Source of the DNA: Trachythela sp. YZ-2020
Lineage: Eukaryota > Cnidaria > Anthozoa > Malacalcyonacea > Clavulariidae
Reading direction: 5' to 3'
Assembly: GCA_016169945.1 (NCBI GenBank)
Contig: JADLSH010000395.1
Location: 5,360,001 to 5,424,000 of the forward strand
DNA: 64,000 nucleotides
The notes under the pieces are model-generated. The model made no database searches. It was not told the DNA's origin and saw only the letters and a program-made list of their open reading frames with translations. A program made the translations under genes and the position numbers. Below, in pieces: positions 34,360-44,873 of this stretch (positions are counted from its first letter, which is position 1; every line of letters begins with the position of its first letter).

Positions 34360-35320
34360 TTGCTCTAACTATATGTTGTCGAGCACTCTTTGCGTTTCAT
34401 AGACCTAAACATACGGCTAATTCAAAAAGGTTGTCCTTCAAAAATCATAAACCTTAAACATTGAGCGCGCAAGGGATGATGGGTAACTTCCTATTTAGAG
34501 CCTAAAACTCAAGAGGCTAAAGATTTCACAGTATCTTCTTTGTCACAAGAAGAAGTTATACTGAGCTATATTTATCTTCACCCAATTTGCTAGAGCTTCG
34601 TATCTCCAGTCTTTCGAATATATTAAACAGCCAATACGTGGACGTTAGCTGACGTTGGACTGCGTTGTTTCTGATAATAGGGAATATTTAAATTACCAAG
34701 TCTTCTCCTGAGATTCAACACAATCTTCGTATATGGGAGTTTCTGCTAAAAATAATAATAATGTATTTTACTACATATCTTCATAATAGGATCACAACAT
34801 GATTACAAGGCATATTTTCTCGAGGTGTTGATGTTTTAGCAAGTTCATATGAGTTCAGGTGTAATTTATACAGAGTTTGCATTGTATTTCTGAGTAACGC
34901 ATTACTGGAACAGATGCCTATCAAGTATGAATATTGTGAACATTTTCCTCGGTTTGTTGTACTGCTGGCTATAATTGTAGGTTAATAGGTTATTTAAACA
35001 AAAGTCCGAACTTTAATTGCTCGGCACTGTGCTTGTGTTAAGGCCGTACGGGGCAATTTTGCCCCTGAAACTTTCAACGCAAGTTCTGCCATGTTATGTA
35101 GAAACTGATGAAAACACAGAAAAACCGTGACCATATGTCATAGCCTGCATTTCACCTCACCGATATCATCATTCTCATTAATTTATTTGTATACAATCGA
35201 AATATTATATCGAACAGTCAGAAACTTTAAACATTATGTAGACTGAAAATTTTTAAATGAAATTGAAGAAAGATTAAATCAAGGCTATATAGGTTTATAA
35301 TGCTACATACGCTTCTGTAA
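34360..35320. other. AT-rich stretch, nothing recognised
   Basis: No coding region, structured repeat or known element was identified between the hairpin element and the hAT MITE. Confidence 0.4.
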
Positions 35321-35328
35321 TGGCCACA

Positions 35329-35782
35329 CAGGGACGTAGCGAGCGGGTGCAACCCCCCCCCCAAGCCTTAAAAGGTGAGAAAGAATCGCGTAAAATTTGA
35401 GGTAAGATTTTGATATTTTTAGGTAAAATCGTTATATTTTGTAAACGGAGATAACTAAAATTGAATGTTAAATTACTTGAAAGAACCTGATCTCTTTAAA
35501 AACCTCCACACAACTAAACTTTTGTGCAAAACACAATCAATTTGGACGCAATTCGTTTGTAAACTCGCTTCAGAAAACACCAGAAATGCAGTCCTGGAGC
35601 CTCAAAAATATAAAAATCTTCTGGGCGAGGATCCCCAGACCCCCAGCTATTCAATATTACAATATGATAACCAATCATCTATTATAATAATTATACTTCA
35701 GGAATATTTTAACATTGAAGTTCAATTTTCAGGTAAAATTCTTTGACACACTCCCAACTCCAGATGCTTCGTTACGTCCCAG
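35329..35782. mobile_element. Complete hAT-type MITE with 8-bp target duplication
   Basis: The ends cagggacgtagcgagc and, read inverted, ctgggacgtaacgaagc form imperfect terminal repeats. The element is flanked on both sides by the exact 8-bp direct repeat TGGCCACA (35321-35328 and 35783-35790), the target size used by hAT transposases. No transposase gene; 454 bp. Truncated relatives lie at 15293-15660 and 17868-18235. Confidence 0.85.
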
Positions 35783-35790
35783 TGGCCACA

Positions 35791-36447
35791 TTCTTGACTA
35801 GAGTAAATCTGCTGCTATCGTTCACACAAAAATACAAAATATTTTAATCCGAGCAATAAAGATAAATATAATACTAAATAATTATTCATCTCCGGTTTGT
35901 TTGCTACCCCATTGGCATTGCAAAGGAAAAGTTGAACAATGCACCATTACCAATCAACTACAAATTTGGTTGAAAGCCGTACACTTATTGTACAAACATG
36001 AATGATAGGCAATTTTAACTAACTTTTCCAGCATTGAAATTAGCATATGTATACTATAAAACTATATCTCAAATTGATATTCACGCAAAATTTTAATTCA
36101 GTACAAATATGTAATACAAATAGCTTTAACGGTATTTACTATATATTTCGTCTGATGATGTCGCTAGTAATGTTACAATCGTTACTATAATTTTGATGCA
36201 TTGCACAAATAGTTTTAACTGGTCTTTAAAGCATCGATCGATTATTTGCATACCTTGCCCCTTGGCTTGAGTACTTTACGTATAGAAAAAGTAATTCTTG
36301 GCTTATAAATTACATGTGGTTTTACAGCGACTGTGCAGCTATAGACTATTATCGTGTTAACATCGGATATTGATGTTTACCAAATTTTGGCACAAGCATA
36401 ATTATGGATGTTAGTAGATGACCCCCTCCTCCAGCGTTCAAAGGGAT
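35791..36447. other. AT-rich stretch, nothing recognised
   Basis: No coding region or repeat structure was supported here. Confidence 0.4.
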
Positions 36448-36595
36448 GCCGCCGCGCGCTGATTGGCCGGGCTACCTTCAGGGTGAGTCACGCATGACTC
36501 ACGGTATGACTTACGAATCATTCACGGCGTAAGTCACAGTGTGACTCACGGTCTGGCTTACGCATTGCGAATAGAGTGATATGATTAGATGAAGA
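36448..36595 (+). repeat. Left terminal inverted repeat with AP-1-like sites
   Basis: Imperfect inverted copy of 40050-40193. It holds repeated tgagtca/tgactca (AP-1 consensus) sites and a CCAAT box read in reverse (gattggc). Confidence 0.8.
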
Positions 36596-37396
36596 CTATA
36601 TAGGGATTGTTTGCAGAATTCACCCTAACGTAATATATAATTGTATTAGTGTAATGATAAGAGATTTTTACAATGTTTTAAATTGCTCGTTTCACAGTAT
36701 AGTTTGAGCATGTTCTAATATTGTTTACACAGCCGAAATTCACTCTAGCGTTTATGAATAATTTTACATTTGAGTAGCTGTTTACATTGTTATAATTGTC
36801 ACTTTCAACAAATAATAAGTACTGGCAACTAACGAGTACTGGTTAAAATGGGTTTCATATTTCGCGCGCCGTGTGTGTTATGGTCGCAAACGCTTGTATT
36901 GAGATTATATCAACGCGCTATAGTGTGTACAAATAAACACCAAATATCTGAGCTTTATATTTATTTGAACATTTAGGTGGGATAGATATTTGGAGGTAAG
37001 GTCAGTGTGCTCCCTGCGACTTGTAGTTTTATTATATTTGTCAGCCTAATCAACTCGTCGTCCAAGTCCAAGACTATAGTCATATAGTCTTATATAGTCC
37101 TGAGACTAGTCCTAAGACTATAGTTTTTATAGTCCTAATAGTCTTAAGACTAAAAATATAGTCCTAATAGTCCTAAGACTATAGTCTTATAGTCGTATAG
37201 TCTTATAAAGTCCTTATATTCCTAAGACTTTATATAGTCCTAATAGTCCTAAGACTATAGTCTTTATCGTGCTAAAACTATAGTCCTTATATAGTCCTAA
37301 TTGTCCTGAGACTATAGTCTTTATAGTCCTAATACTCCTGAGACTATAGTCCTAATATATCGAACGTGCGGTGCCAGTGTGGGTAGAGTATAGAAA

Positions 37397-37512
37397 ATAC
37401 GGCGGTTGACTGTCAAACTACATCTAACTTCCAGATGAAGGGCCTTCGCTCGAAACGTCGAAGTTCTCATTGTATTTTTCAGGTAGTTTTACACAACAGT
37501 CAACCGCCGTAT
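37397..37512 (+). mobile_element. Mini-element with inverted ends and a degenerate hammerhead
   Basis: Perfect 17-bp inverted ends (atacggcggttgactgt at 37397-37413 and its complement at 37496-37512), with a second inner inverted pair aaactac/gtagttt. The interior contains the hammerhead-like motif at about 37425-37466. It is inserted in the tagtcctaa repeat block. Confidence 0.7.
37425..37466 (+). ncRNA. Degenerate hammerhead-like motif
   Basis: Stem I strands AACTTC and GAAGTT pair, and GAAACGTC carries the GAAA core and a GTC cleavage triplet. Stem II GGGC/GCTC has loop CTTC. The first core strand reads CAGATGA instead of CTGATGA, with one extra A before stem II, so activity is doubtful. 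Confidence 0.45.
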
Positions 37513-38208
37513 ATAGTCCTAATAGTCCTAAGAGTATAGTCCTTATAGTCCTAAGACGTTATATAGTCCTACTAGTCCTGATACTATAGTCCTTATAGTC
37601 ATAAAGTCTTATATAGTCCTTATAGTCCTAAGACTACAGTCTTATAGTCATATATAGACCAAAAAATCCTTTTTGTGCTAAAACTATAGTCCTTATAGTC
37701 CTAAGACTTTATATAGTCCTAATAGTCCTAAGACTATTGTTCTCAGTTATAGTCGTATAGTCTTATAAAGTCCTTATAGTTCTAATACTATAGTCATATA
37801 GTCCTAATAGTTCTGAGACTATAGTCCTAAGACTATAGTCCTTATAGTCCTAAGACTTTATATAGTCATAATAGTCTTTTATTGTGCTTAAACTACAGTC
37901 CTTATATAGTCCTAATAGTACTGAGACTATAGTCCTAAGTCGTTCTTATAGTCCTAAGACTATAGTCCTTATAGTCATATAGTCTTATATAGTCATCTAT
38001 AGTCCTAGAACTATAGTCATATAGTCATAATTATACAGTCCTGAGACTATAGTCCTTATAGTCTTAAAACTATAGTCCATATACTATAGGTTATAGTCCA
38101 TGCATTAGTCATAATAATAATAATCATGCAGTCATCAAGTCATAGTTTTATAGTGTGAATAAGACTAAATTTCAAATTTCTGCCATATTCTACCCTGATT
38201 CTCAGTGA

Positions 38209-38940
38209 GTGAACATGTCGTACGTTTGCTCGGACTGTGCAAAATCCTTCGCCAAAGCTAGTAATCGTTTACGCCACAGAAAGATGGTTCATGCTAATCC
38301 GTCAAGAGAGACAAACGTTCCTGTTAACCATGCGACGGTGATGCAGCAACCATTAACTTGCATTGTAGCAGGATCCACCCAGAGTGGTAAGACCGCGTGG
38401 GTGAAAAATATTTTGCAAAACGCGTAGGCAACCATCAACCCACCTCCAGAACGTATCATTTGGTGTTACGGGCAATGGCAGCCCATGTACCTGGATATGG
38501 TCAATAATCAATGAGGGTATGTATACCTGAGGATATTGACAAGGACAATTTCTTGGATGTCTCCAAACGGAACTTGATTGTACTAGACGATCTTATGGCT
38601 CAGTCTGGAAACGATAATCTGTCGGTAATCTACATTGTCCAAAACTTATTTCATCAAGGGAGCGAAACAAGAAACATCAGTCTTAACGCCCATTATATTG
38701 TACTTTTCAATCACCCCGTGATAAGCAGCAAATTTTTACCCTGGCAAGACAAGTAAGTCCTGGTTGGGTTCAAAAGTTCATGAAAAAATATGAAGAGGCC
38801 ACGAGTCGCCCCCACGGCTGCCTCATGCTAGGTCTGAAACCAACTACAAATGACGATCATCGACTCAAAACAAATGTGCTACCGGGAGAGAGCAATTCTA
38901 ATGCCTCTCAACAACAATTGAGTGGATAACCGATAATCCA
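38209..38940 (+). pseudogene. C2H2 zinc finger plus A32-like packaging ATPase, decayed
   Basis: The first frame (38209-38427, starting at one of two close ATGs) has one C2H2 finger (CSDCAKSF ... H-x4-H) and then a Walker A P-loop, AGSTQSGKT. It stops soon after. A second frame (38511-38756) carries the Walker B strand NLIVLDDLM and IYIVQNLFHQG. Further similarity continues in other frames to about 38940. This zinc finger/P-loop layout matches the HerA/FtsK-type genome-packaging ATPases of Polinton- and adintovirus-like elements, from family knowledge. Stops, frame shifts and an apparent internal deletion before the VIYIVQN part make it a pseudogene. The following 38940-39360 may be the remnant of a Gln/Asn-rich C-terminal region or a second gene. 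Confidence 0.7.
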
Positions 38941-39768
38941 AAAGCTATCGTATCAGCAACCTCCCCTCCTCAACGCTACGTACAATTCGGAACAACAGAT
39001 CCTACATGCACCATTCATAACGCCTGATGAAAGAGTTATCCGTTATTCTAATAAATTTCATCGTTCACTGGCATTCTAAAATCAATTTCAAAATCAACTT
39101 CAAAATAATCAAAATCAACTTCAAAGTTTCCTAAGAAGCATTAAGGAGGCCTGAACGAAACGACGTTCTTCTCAAGAGTCGTTAGATCAACCAGCTGAAC
39201 ACTCGGAACGATACTGGTACACTGGTGAGCCAGATGCGAAGGAGAGTGGTTCGGATGTTATAGTAGAGTCCAATGGAAGCGAAGCGGGAGATCCAGATGA
39301 ACAGTTGAAGGAGATTATAACCATCAACGTGGTCCTGGAGAAAGAGAGTTAACTGAAGAAGTAAAAAATTATACACCCGGTGCCAATTACGTTCTAATAC
39401 GCCCTAATAATAAACCTGGGAAGATTTATGAAAGTAGTATACATAAATATAACTTTAGAAGCAGGCCATGCTGAATATTTTCTAGTGTTTTTTTGTCTTT
39501 GAACCAATATAAAATGTTTTTAAATACTTTGTTGTGTCTAATTTTCCATTTAACGTGCCAATATTCTTCTCATTTTATGGTCGTATGAAACTATGACTAT
39601 AGATGACTATATATAACTATTAGGACTATAGTCTTAGGACTATAAGGACAATATATGACTATATGACTATAAGGACTATAGTCTTAGGACTAGTCTCAGG
39701 ACTGTGTAAGACTATATGACTATAAGGTCTATAGTCTTAGGACTATTAGAATTATATAAGGACTATAG

Positions 39769-39973
39769 TTTTAGCACAGTAAGGACCCGACGGTAGATTT
39801 CTTTAATGCTCTCAACCAGCGTTCCAACCCTTCTCTAAAGTATCGAACAAGTATAGGTTCTACAAGTAAAAGGATTATAGTTTTAGCACAGTAAGGGCCC
39901 GACGGTAGATTTTTTTAATGCTCTCAACCAGCGTTCCAACCCTTCTCTAAAGTCTCGAACAAGTATAGGTTCG
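39769..39973. repeat. Tandem duplication, about 113-bp period
   Basis: tagttttagcacagtaagg through gaacaagtataggttc occurs twice in direct order with few differences (39769-39862 and 39880-39973). It lies just inside the right terminal repeat. Confidence 0.9.
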
Positions 39974-40049
39974 TCCAACAAACTTAACCAAAGGGACCAG
40001 ACCAAGTGTAATCCTAACATCGTAGTGACTATACCTCAACTCCGAACTT

Positions 40050-40193
40050 ATATAGTTTTATGCCCCCAGTCTTTATCCAATCATATCACTCTATATGCAA
40101 TGCGTGAGCCATGCGTGAGTCATACCGTGAGCCATAACGTGAGTCATGCGTGAGTCACCCTGAAGGTAGCTTGGCCAATCAGCGCGCGGCGGC
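40050..40193 (-). repeat. Right terminal inverted repeat
   Basis: Inverted copy of 36448-36595, with cgtgagtcatgcgtgagtca-type AP-1-like repeats and ggccaatcagcgcgcggcgg at the outer end. Confidence 0.8.
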
Positions 40194-40309
40194 CGAAAAG
40201 CTTTCGAACAACGAAGAAGCTAAGAATACATGCCAGTATACATGTCGGCAAAACACAACGTTAATTTTCTTTTTTAACTAATCAGTTTGGGGATTAAAGA
40301 CATGCGGAA

Positions 40310-41055
40310 TTTTCTTCCAGGACTGATATTCATCCAGTGTATTAATTTATTAGTAGAAATAGTCTCATGGGAACATACAACTCGGCTTGATTATTAATAA
40401 GTTTATATTGTAATGTTATATAGATAAATGCGCATGCATGCATGCAAGAAAAGCCAAGTATTAATTTGTAGTTTGTCTGGTTATGCTTCTTCAGTATAAA
40501 AACGCCCACAGCACACATTATGCATGTTGCATTGAACATGAATTGCATTTTTTAGCTGGAATTATTTTAGGCTTCAAGAGGAAACTGAAGCCTGAAATTT
40601 TAGGCTTTTATTGCTTCAATAATATAATTGCATCATTGATAGTTGTCGACTTGTAGTTTCATAAGTAGTCTGAAATTCAGACACCCTATAAATACTGTAA
40701 AGTGTAAACGTTTTTCAGTGTAGTGAAATCTTGACTTGATATAAAAAGGATGTTCGTGCAAACTAGTAATTAAAATTGGGTGTGCAAAAAAAGCTAATTT
40801 CTTCCGATAAATTCACCAGTTCGCGTTTTTTCGTTTGGAATAGTTCAAAATACTTTGGAACGCTTGGAAACGAAAATGCTTTTTCTAGATCTTAACTAAT
40901 TTCAGTTCTTCCAGGACTGAGATTCATCCATTCTGTTCATTTCGGGGAATATATTACTCAGCTTGATTAAGTTTCATTGAAAATGTTGTATATAGATGCG
41001 CAAGAAAAACCAAGTGGCAAGTATTAATTGCTCACTGTCAAAATATATGAAAATA
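40310..41055. repeat. Diverged direct duplication (about 130-150 bp units)
   Basis: 40310-40465 and 40905-41035 share cttccaggactga, attcatcca, ctcggcttgatta-like and caagaaaarccaagt stretches in the same order. 40832-41054 is also present inverted at 50518-50735. Confidence 0.75.
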
Positions 41056-41397
41056 CATGCATGTCGCGGCCCCACACAACTCAAATCCTGCCCTGGCTCG
41101 AAGGTATTTTAAACTTCCCGTAACCTTGATGGTTTGATTCAGACTGCTTAATTCATCAGCAACCGCGTGCTGAAATTTACTTAATATGTAAGCAACACCT
41201 TACGTCATATATAACTAACCTTGACCGGGTACCAAATTGTAATAAACCAAAGGTACGACGGCGACGATAAGCAAGAAGACGCCAATATTCACCAAAGTAA
41301 CCATCTCAAAACTTTATTAAAAGACAATGCTCTTGACACACTGACTGTCGACACGGAAGTCTTGCTTGATCACAATGTATATTCCTTTCATAAACGA

Positions 41398-41558
41398 AAC
41401 AATACACCCTTTCGATAATTGCGTCACAAATCTCTCCTTGGCCTGGGAGCCTCATTCTCATGAATCGTGAGCGAATTGCATTTCTTCTTGATTCATGAAA
41501 GCGAGGCTCCCAAGCCAAGGAAGTATTCGTGACGTAATTATCGAAAGGGTGTATTGTT
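41398..41558. mobile_element. Fold-back MITE, 161 bp
   Basis: Imperfect inverted arms of about 70 bp: aacaatacaccctttcgata on the left and its complement on the right, continuing through gtcac/gtgac, ccttggc and gggagcctc to gaatc/gattc. No coding capacity. No clear target duplication. Confidence 0.85.
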
Positions 41559-41700
41559 GCGTTGAATAAAAACCTTTTTGTAGAGTGCATGATAGCCACT
41601 CATCTCTAGACTTATCGATGTAATTATACATATAACAGTTTGGTGAAAAATGAGGATTGCGGATTGAATTGAAATTGGATTAATTCTGAAACATTATTTA

Positions 41701-41828
41701 AGGCGATGTTAGACGGGACAATTTTTAGCGATAACTCGCAATGCAAATTGTTACAGAACCAATCAAATTTCCGATAAATTCATTTGCATTGCGAGTTGCG
41801 CTAAACGTTATCCCATGTAACATCGCCT
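41701..41828. mobile_element. Fold-back MITE, 128 bp
   Basis: The ends aggcgatgtta and taacatcgcct, with inner arms aactcgcaatgcaaat and atttgcattgcgagtt, give about 50 bp of imperfect terminal inverted repeat. No coding capacity. Confidence 0.85.
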
Positions 41829-42129
41829 TTGGAATTGGAAACATGGCGGCAGCAATTTTAAATGGAAAAAGCCATATTGTTGCTGATATTAGACGACCAT
41901 TTGTATTTTTTACTTATTCACTTGGTTTTGATTCGCTATTTTGCATATGCATGGTTATATAACTATAAGTATAGGTTATCACATGAGTAGTGAGTTGATA
42001 TCAGTTTTATCGCTGGAGGGAACTAGAAAATAGTTTAATAGTGATTTAATAGTGAACAAATTCCCAAAAACCTTTTAACGATTTACAGCATTTCAACAAA
42101 TTAAAAGAGATGTAAGGTCTAATGATAAA

Positions 42130-42400
42130 TGGCACACAATTCAAATACACTTACAACTCTCTGGAAGTAACGCCTATTTACGTCAACGTATATAAGAGAT
42201 CTTTATTCCTTGAAATTGTGAATAGAATTTATTATTCTTTTAATTATTTAATTGGCTTCCGTTCCATGCTAAAAATATACTCACAACTGAAAAGTTCCTA
42301 TAGACTAGTGACGCCTATTTGCATCAACGTAAGAGATATCTTTATTTCTTGTAATTGTGAATACAATTTTTGTATCTGCGCAGATATATTGCTATCAAGA
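42130..42400. repeat. Imperfect tandem duplication, about 140-bp period
   Basis: acgcctatttacgtcaacgt ... gagatctttattccttg ... attgtgaatagaattt recurs as acgcctatttgcatcaacgt ... gatatctttatttcttg ... attgtgaatacaattt. Confidence 0.75.
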
Positions 42401-42514
42401 CAGTGTGTACCACGAAATGTGTAAGTGGCTTTAGCCAATCAGCGATAGCTATCTTAAAATGACGTAATTACTCTCCTATCTCTACGTATAACTGGATCGA
42501 TATTGAATATTCAA

Positions 42515-42630
42515 GATGGCGGACTACTCAAGAGCGAGCATTGTAAATATTAGAATGTTTGGCAATTATGACAATGGAACTTATACATCAAAGCAACAGC
42601 ATTTCTATTTGTGGATATATTCTGAACATG
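42515..42630 (+). CDS. Possible first coding exon (tentative)
   Basis: An ATG in strong context (tcaagATGGCGG) opens 38 codons (MADYSRASIVNIRMF ...) and ends at a donor-like site, CATG|GTAAAT, just before an in-frame stop. No partner exon was identified and no family recognised. It may be chance, or an exon belonging to a repeat. Confidence 0.2.
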
Positions 42631-42663
42631 GTAAATAGTGATGGAGTATCTTCAGTAAGTAAT

Positions 42664-43440
42664 ATACCGGGTGGCGCAAAAAAGTACGACTGTTTGATTT
42701 AGTATAACTTAAAAACTAAAAGAGCTATTACACTTAAACAAGTTTCTTTGCATTCGGCGATGTCTAACCTAAATTTTGATATATGCCAATATTGACTGAG
42801 ATACTAACATTTAAACTTGAGTAAACATTTTTGGAAGAGTCGAGAATTAGCTAAAACCGGCCTATTAAACTAATTTGATATCCGTTACCATTTTATCGTA
42901 AGTATTCGTTTCAATGAAGTGAAGTTAGAAATATTTCTTGAATGGAATAAGTTTTTTTTGTTTTACGATCTTTGGAAATGCATGAAAATTGGCTTATAAG
43001 CCTATTTTGATTAAACGTTTTTTCCGATGTTCCTATAGGGCATCAAACTCTAATGTGCCAACTAAGAAAGAAACGTCGCGTCGCGTGTTTCTTTATAAAT
43101 ATGCCTCGTTTAACGAAGAAAAAAAAAGTTTGGATTTATTTAGAATATGCAATGATAAATAATACTTGAGAGGTTATACGGCGATGGGCTGCATGGTCAA
43201 CTTCACTTCATTGAAACGAATACTTTCCCTTATATCTGCTATAGGAGACAAAATAACTTTAAACTTGACTGAGTTCTACCACATAATATGCAATGTCGTG
43301 TGTTGGCATGACCTTGGTCGGAAGACAGGACGTGTAAATATGTGCACGTGCACCGTGGGATATGACAAGCCGTATTCGAGTTTTATCCAAATATAACGTT
43401 GGCTTACAACCTACCTTAAGCAATAATCAAACTTGCACAA
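42664..43440. other. Mariner-like terminus and unexplained sequence
   Basis: ataccgggtggcgcaaaaaa at 42665 resembles one end of a Tc1/mariner MITE, but no matching inverted end was found. The rest is AT-rich and shows no supported gene. Confidence 0.35.
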
Positions 43441-43534
43441 GGCCGGCGAGAGCCAGTCACGGGTCCAGGGCAGATTGGTGAACGTGGCGGGCCCCCTCAC
43501 TCTCTCAGTCCAGTAGCGTAGCCAGGGTTTTGAT

Positions 43535-43685
43535 GGCCTGCGAAGCAGTCGTTTATTTTTGAGTGGTTATTATATAAATGGACGATAAAATAATCGGGCG
43601 GGAAAATTAGGGGGCGGGAAAATATGCGTGCGGAGGGCGGCGAAAAATAAAGCGCCTGCAATCATCCTTAATAAAAATGAGTTCC
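43535..43685 (+). mobile_element. Small MITE-like repeat, copy 1
   Basis: About 150 bp running from tggcctgcgaagcagtcg through taatcgggcgggaaaa to gcgcctgcaatcatcc. It occurs inverted at 49572-49722. Its own ends share gcag-cgctttattttt in inverted form. Confidence 0.75.
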
Positions 43686-43926
43686 CCGTTCAGATTCTAA
43701 ACGGAAAATACTGATTAGTCAAAATCTGAAGTTGCATTTTAAAGCTTCCGGACTGTTCGCAAACACTAGCCAAAACCAGCCTCGTACCCAGGCGCTTTTA
43801 AGGAAAAGAAAAAAAATCGCGTTCAGCTAATTTATAGAGATCAGTGGCTGAGATTAGCGAGCGCGCGGAGGTGCTTGGGGAGGTCGCGACGAAGGAAGCG
43901 CCTGGCAGAAAATTTACACCGGAAGT

Positions 43927-44873
43927 TTCGCAAGTTCGTTGCCAACTTCCTATTTACGTTCCAAATTTGGAATATTGGGCGGTAACTTCGTGACGAACTT
44001 CGTGACGAACTTCGTAACGAACTTTGTTGACGAACTTGTGAACTTGGCGAATTCGATGAATGTCAATGTTGGAACTCTTGTAAATTTTTAGTTAAACAAG
44101 TTTTACAAGTGAGGCCACTAAACAAAATGCATGTTTAGGCAATAAATTTACAGTATGGAATGGACATGAACAATGAACATGCAAATTTACGCTTGTTTTT
44201 GCCAAATGTTCTATTTTTGTTCTTGCATTTTATTGGCTTCTTTTGTAAAAAGTGCCCCCTAGTCCTAGACGCACTGTAAAATGTAACACAGTTCGTTTTA
44301 TATTGTATAAATGGTCGAACTATCTTCGTGGATTCAAACGTTCGAAGAATTGGACGAAAGTATTCGTGCAAAAGTATTCGACACGTTGTAAAAGCAAATG
44401 GATTCACCACGAGGTTGCAGTTGAAATTAATTACAAAAGAGCAAATTGATTTTATGTTCGTCGATTTCCTCCAGTGTCGATGAACCTTTCAATTATGTTC
44501 AAAACAGTTATTTTGGACAGTTGAATTTCCCTTCCAATTTCCGTTGGTCCTTTACCTTGAAGCCACAATTCTACAATGCGCTCTCTAACAGGTACAGGTA
44601 TTACATGTAAAAGCACGCCCTTGACGTAAAAAGGGATTCATATAATATATATTATTAAGTTTTACAGTTTTCAATTTGTTTCACAATTACTATACGAGTT
44701 TTATAATTTGTCTGCGTCCAAAGTTTCAATATAAACCAACACTGACATTCATCGAATTCGCCAAGTTCACAAGTTCGTCAACAAAGTTCGTCAACAAAGT
44801 TCGTTACGAATTTACCGCCCAATATTCCAAATTTGGAACGTAAATAGGAAGTTGGCAACGAACTTGCGAAGAG
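43927..44873. mobile_element. Nested element with 140-bp inverted repeats
   Basis: 43927-44065 and 44735-44873 are inverted copies (ttcgcaagttcgttgccaac ... gaacttggcgaattcgatga). Between them lies about 670 bp with a helix-turn-helix coding remnant. It interrupts the DDE gene directly after the AKKLF codons. Tandem gacgaactt units vary in number between the arms. Confidence 0.8.
44455..44595 (-). pseudogene. Paired-type helix-turn-helix remnant of a transposase
   Basis: The minus strand reads VPVRERIVELWLQGKGP, then EIGREIQLSKITVLNII and DTGGNRR. This is the pattern of the N-terminal helix-turn-helix of Tc1/mariner-like transposases and PAX-type domains. No catalytic domain was recognised after it. 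Confidence 0.55.

Larger units (their letters stand above)
37060..38120. repeat. Palindromic tagtcctaa / gactatag repeat block
   Basis: Dozens of imperfect copies of atagtcctaagactatagtc-like units, self-complementary and irregularly spaced. A shorter block in inverted orientation lies at about 39590-39780. Confidence 0.9.
36448..40193. mobile_element. TIR element with decayed packaging-ATPase gene (Polinton/virus-like)
   Basis: The left terminus gccgccgcgcgctgattggc (36448 on) and the right terminus (ending 40193) are inverted copies. Similarity continues for about 150 bp through ctaccttcagggtga and several tgactcacg units to agagtgatatgatt. Inside are left and right blocks of tagtcctaa/gactatag palindromic repeats (about 37060-38120 and 39590-39780, inverted relative to each other), and a decayed zinc-finger plus P-loop ATPase gene (38209-38940). 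No integrase, polymerase or capsid gene is seen, so this copy is non-autonomous. No clear target duplication was found. Confidence 0.65.

Noticed and set aside
39015..39050. cctgatgaaag considered as another hammerhead core
   Set aside because: No pairing stem II, no properly spaced GAAA strand and no stem I partner were found.
41840..41961. ATGGCGGCAG start with about 40 codons
   Set aside because: Good start context but no splice donor with a partner exon and no motif. Several such ATGGC starts occur in the window (29943, 52066), so chance is likely.
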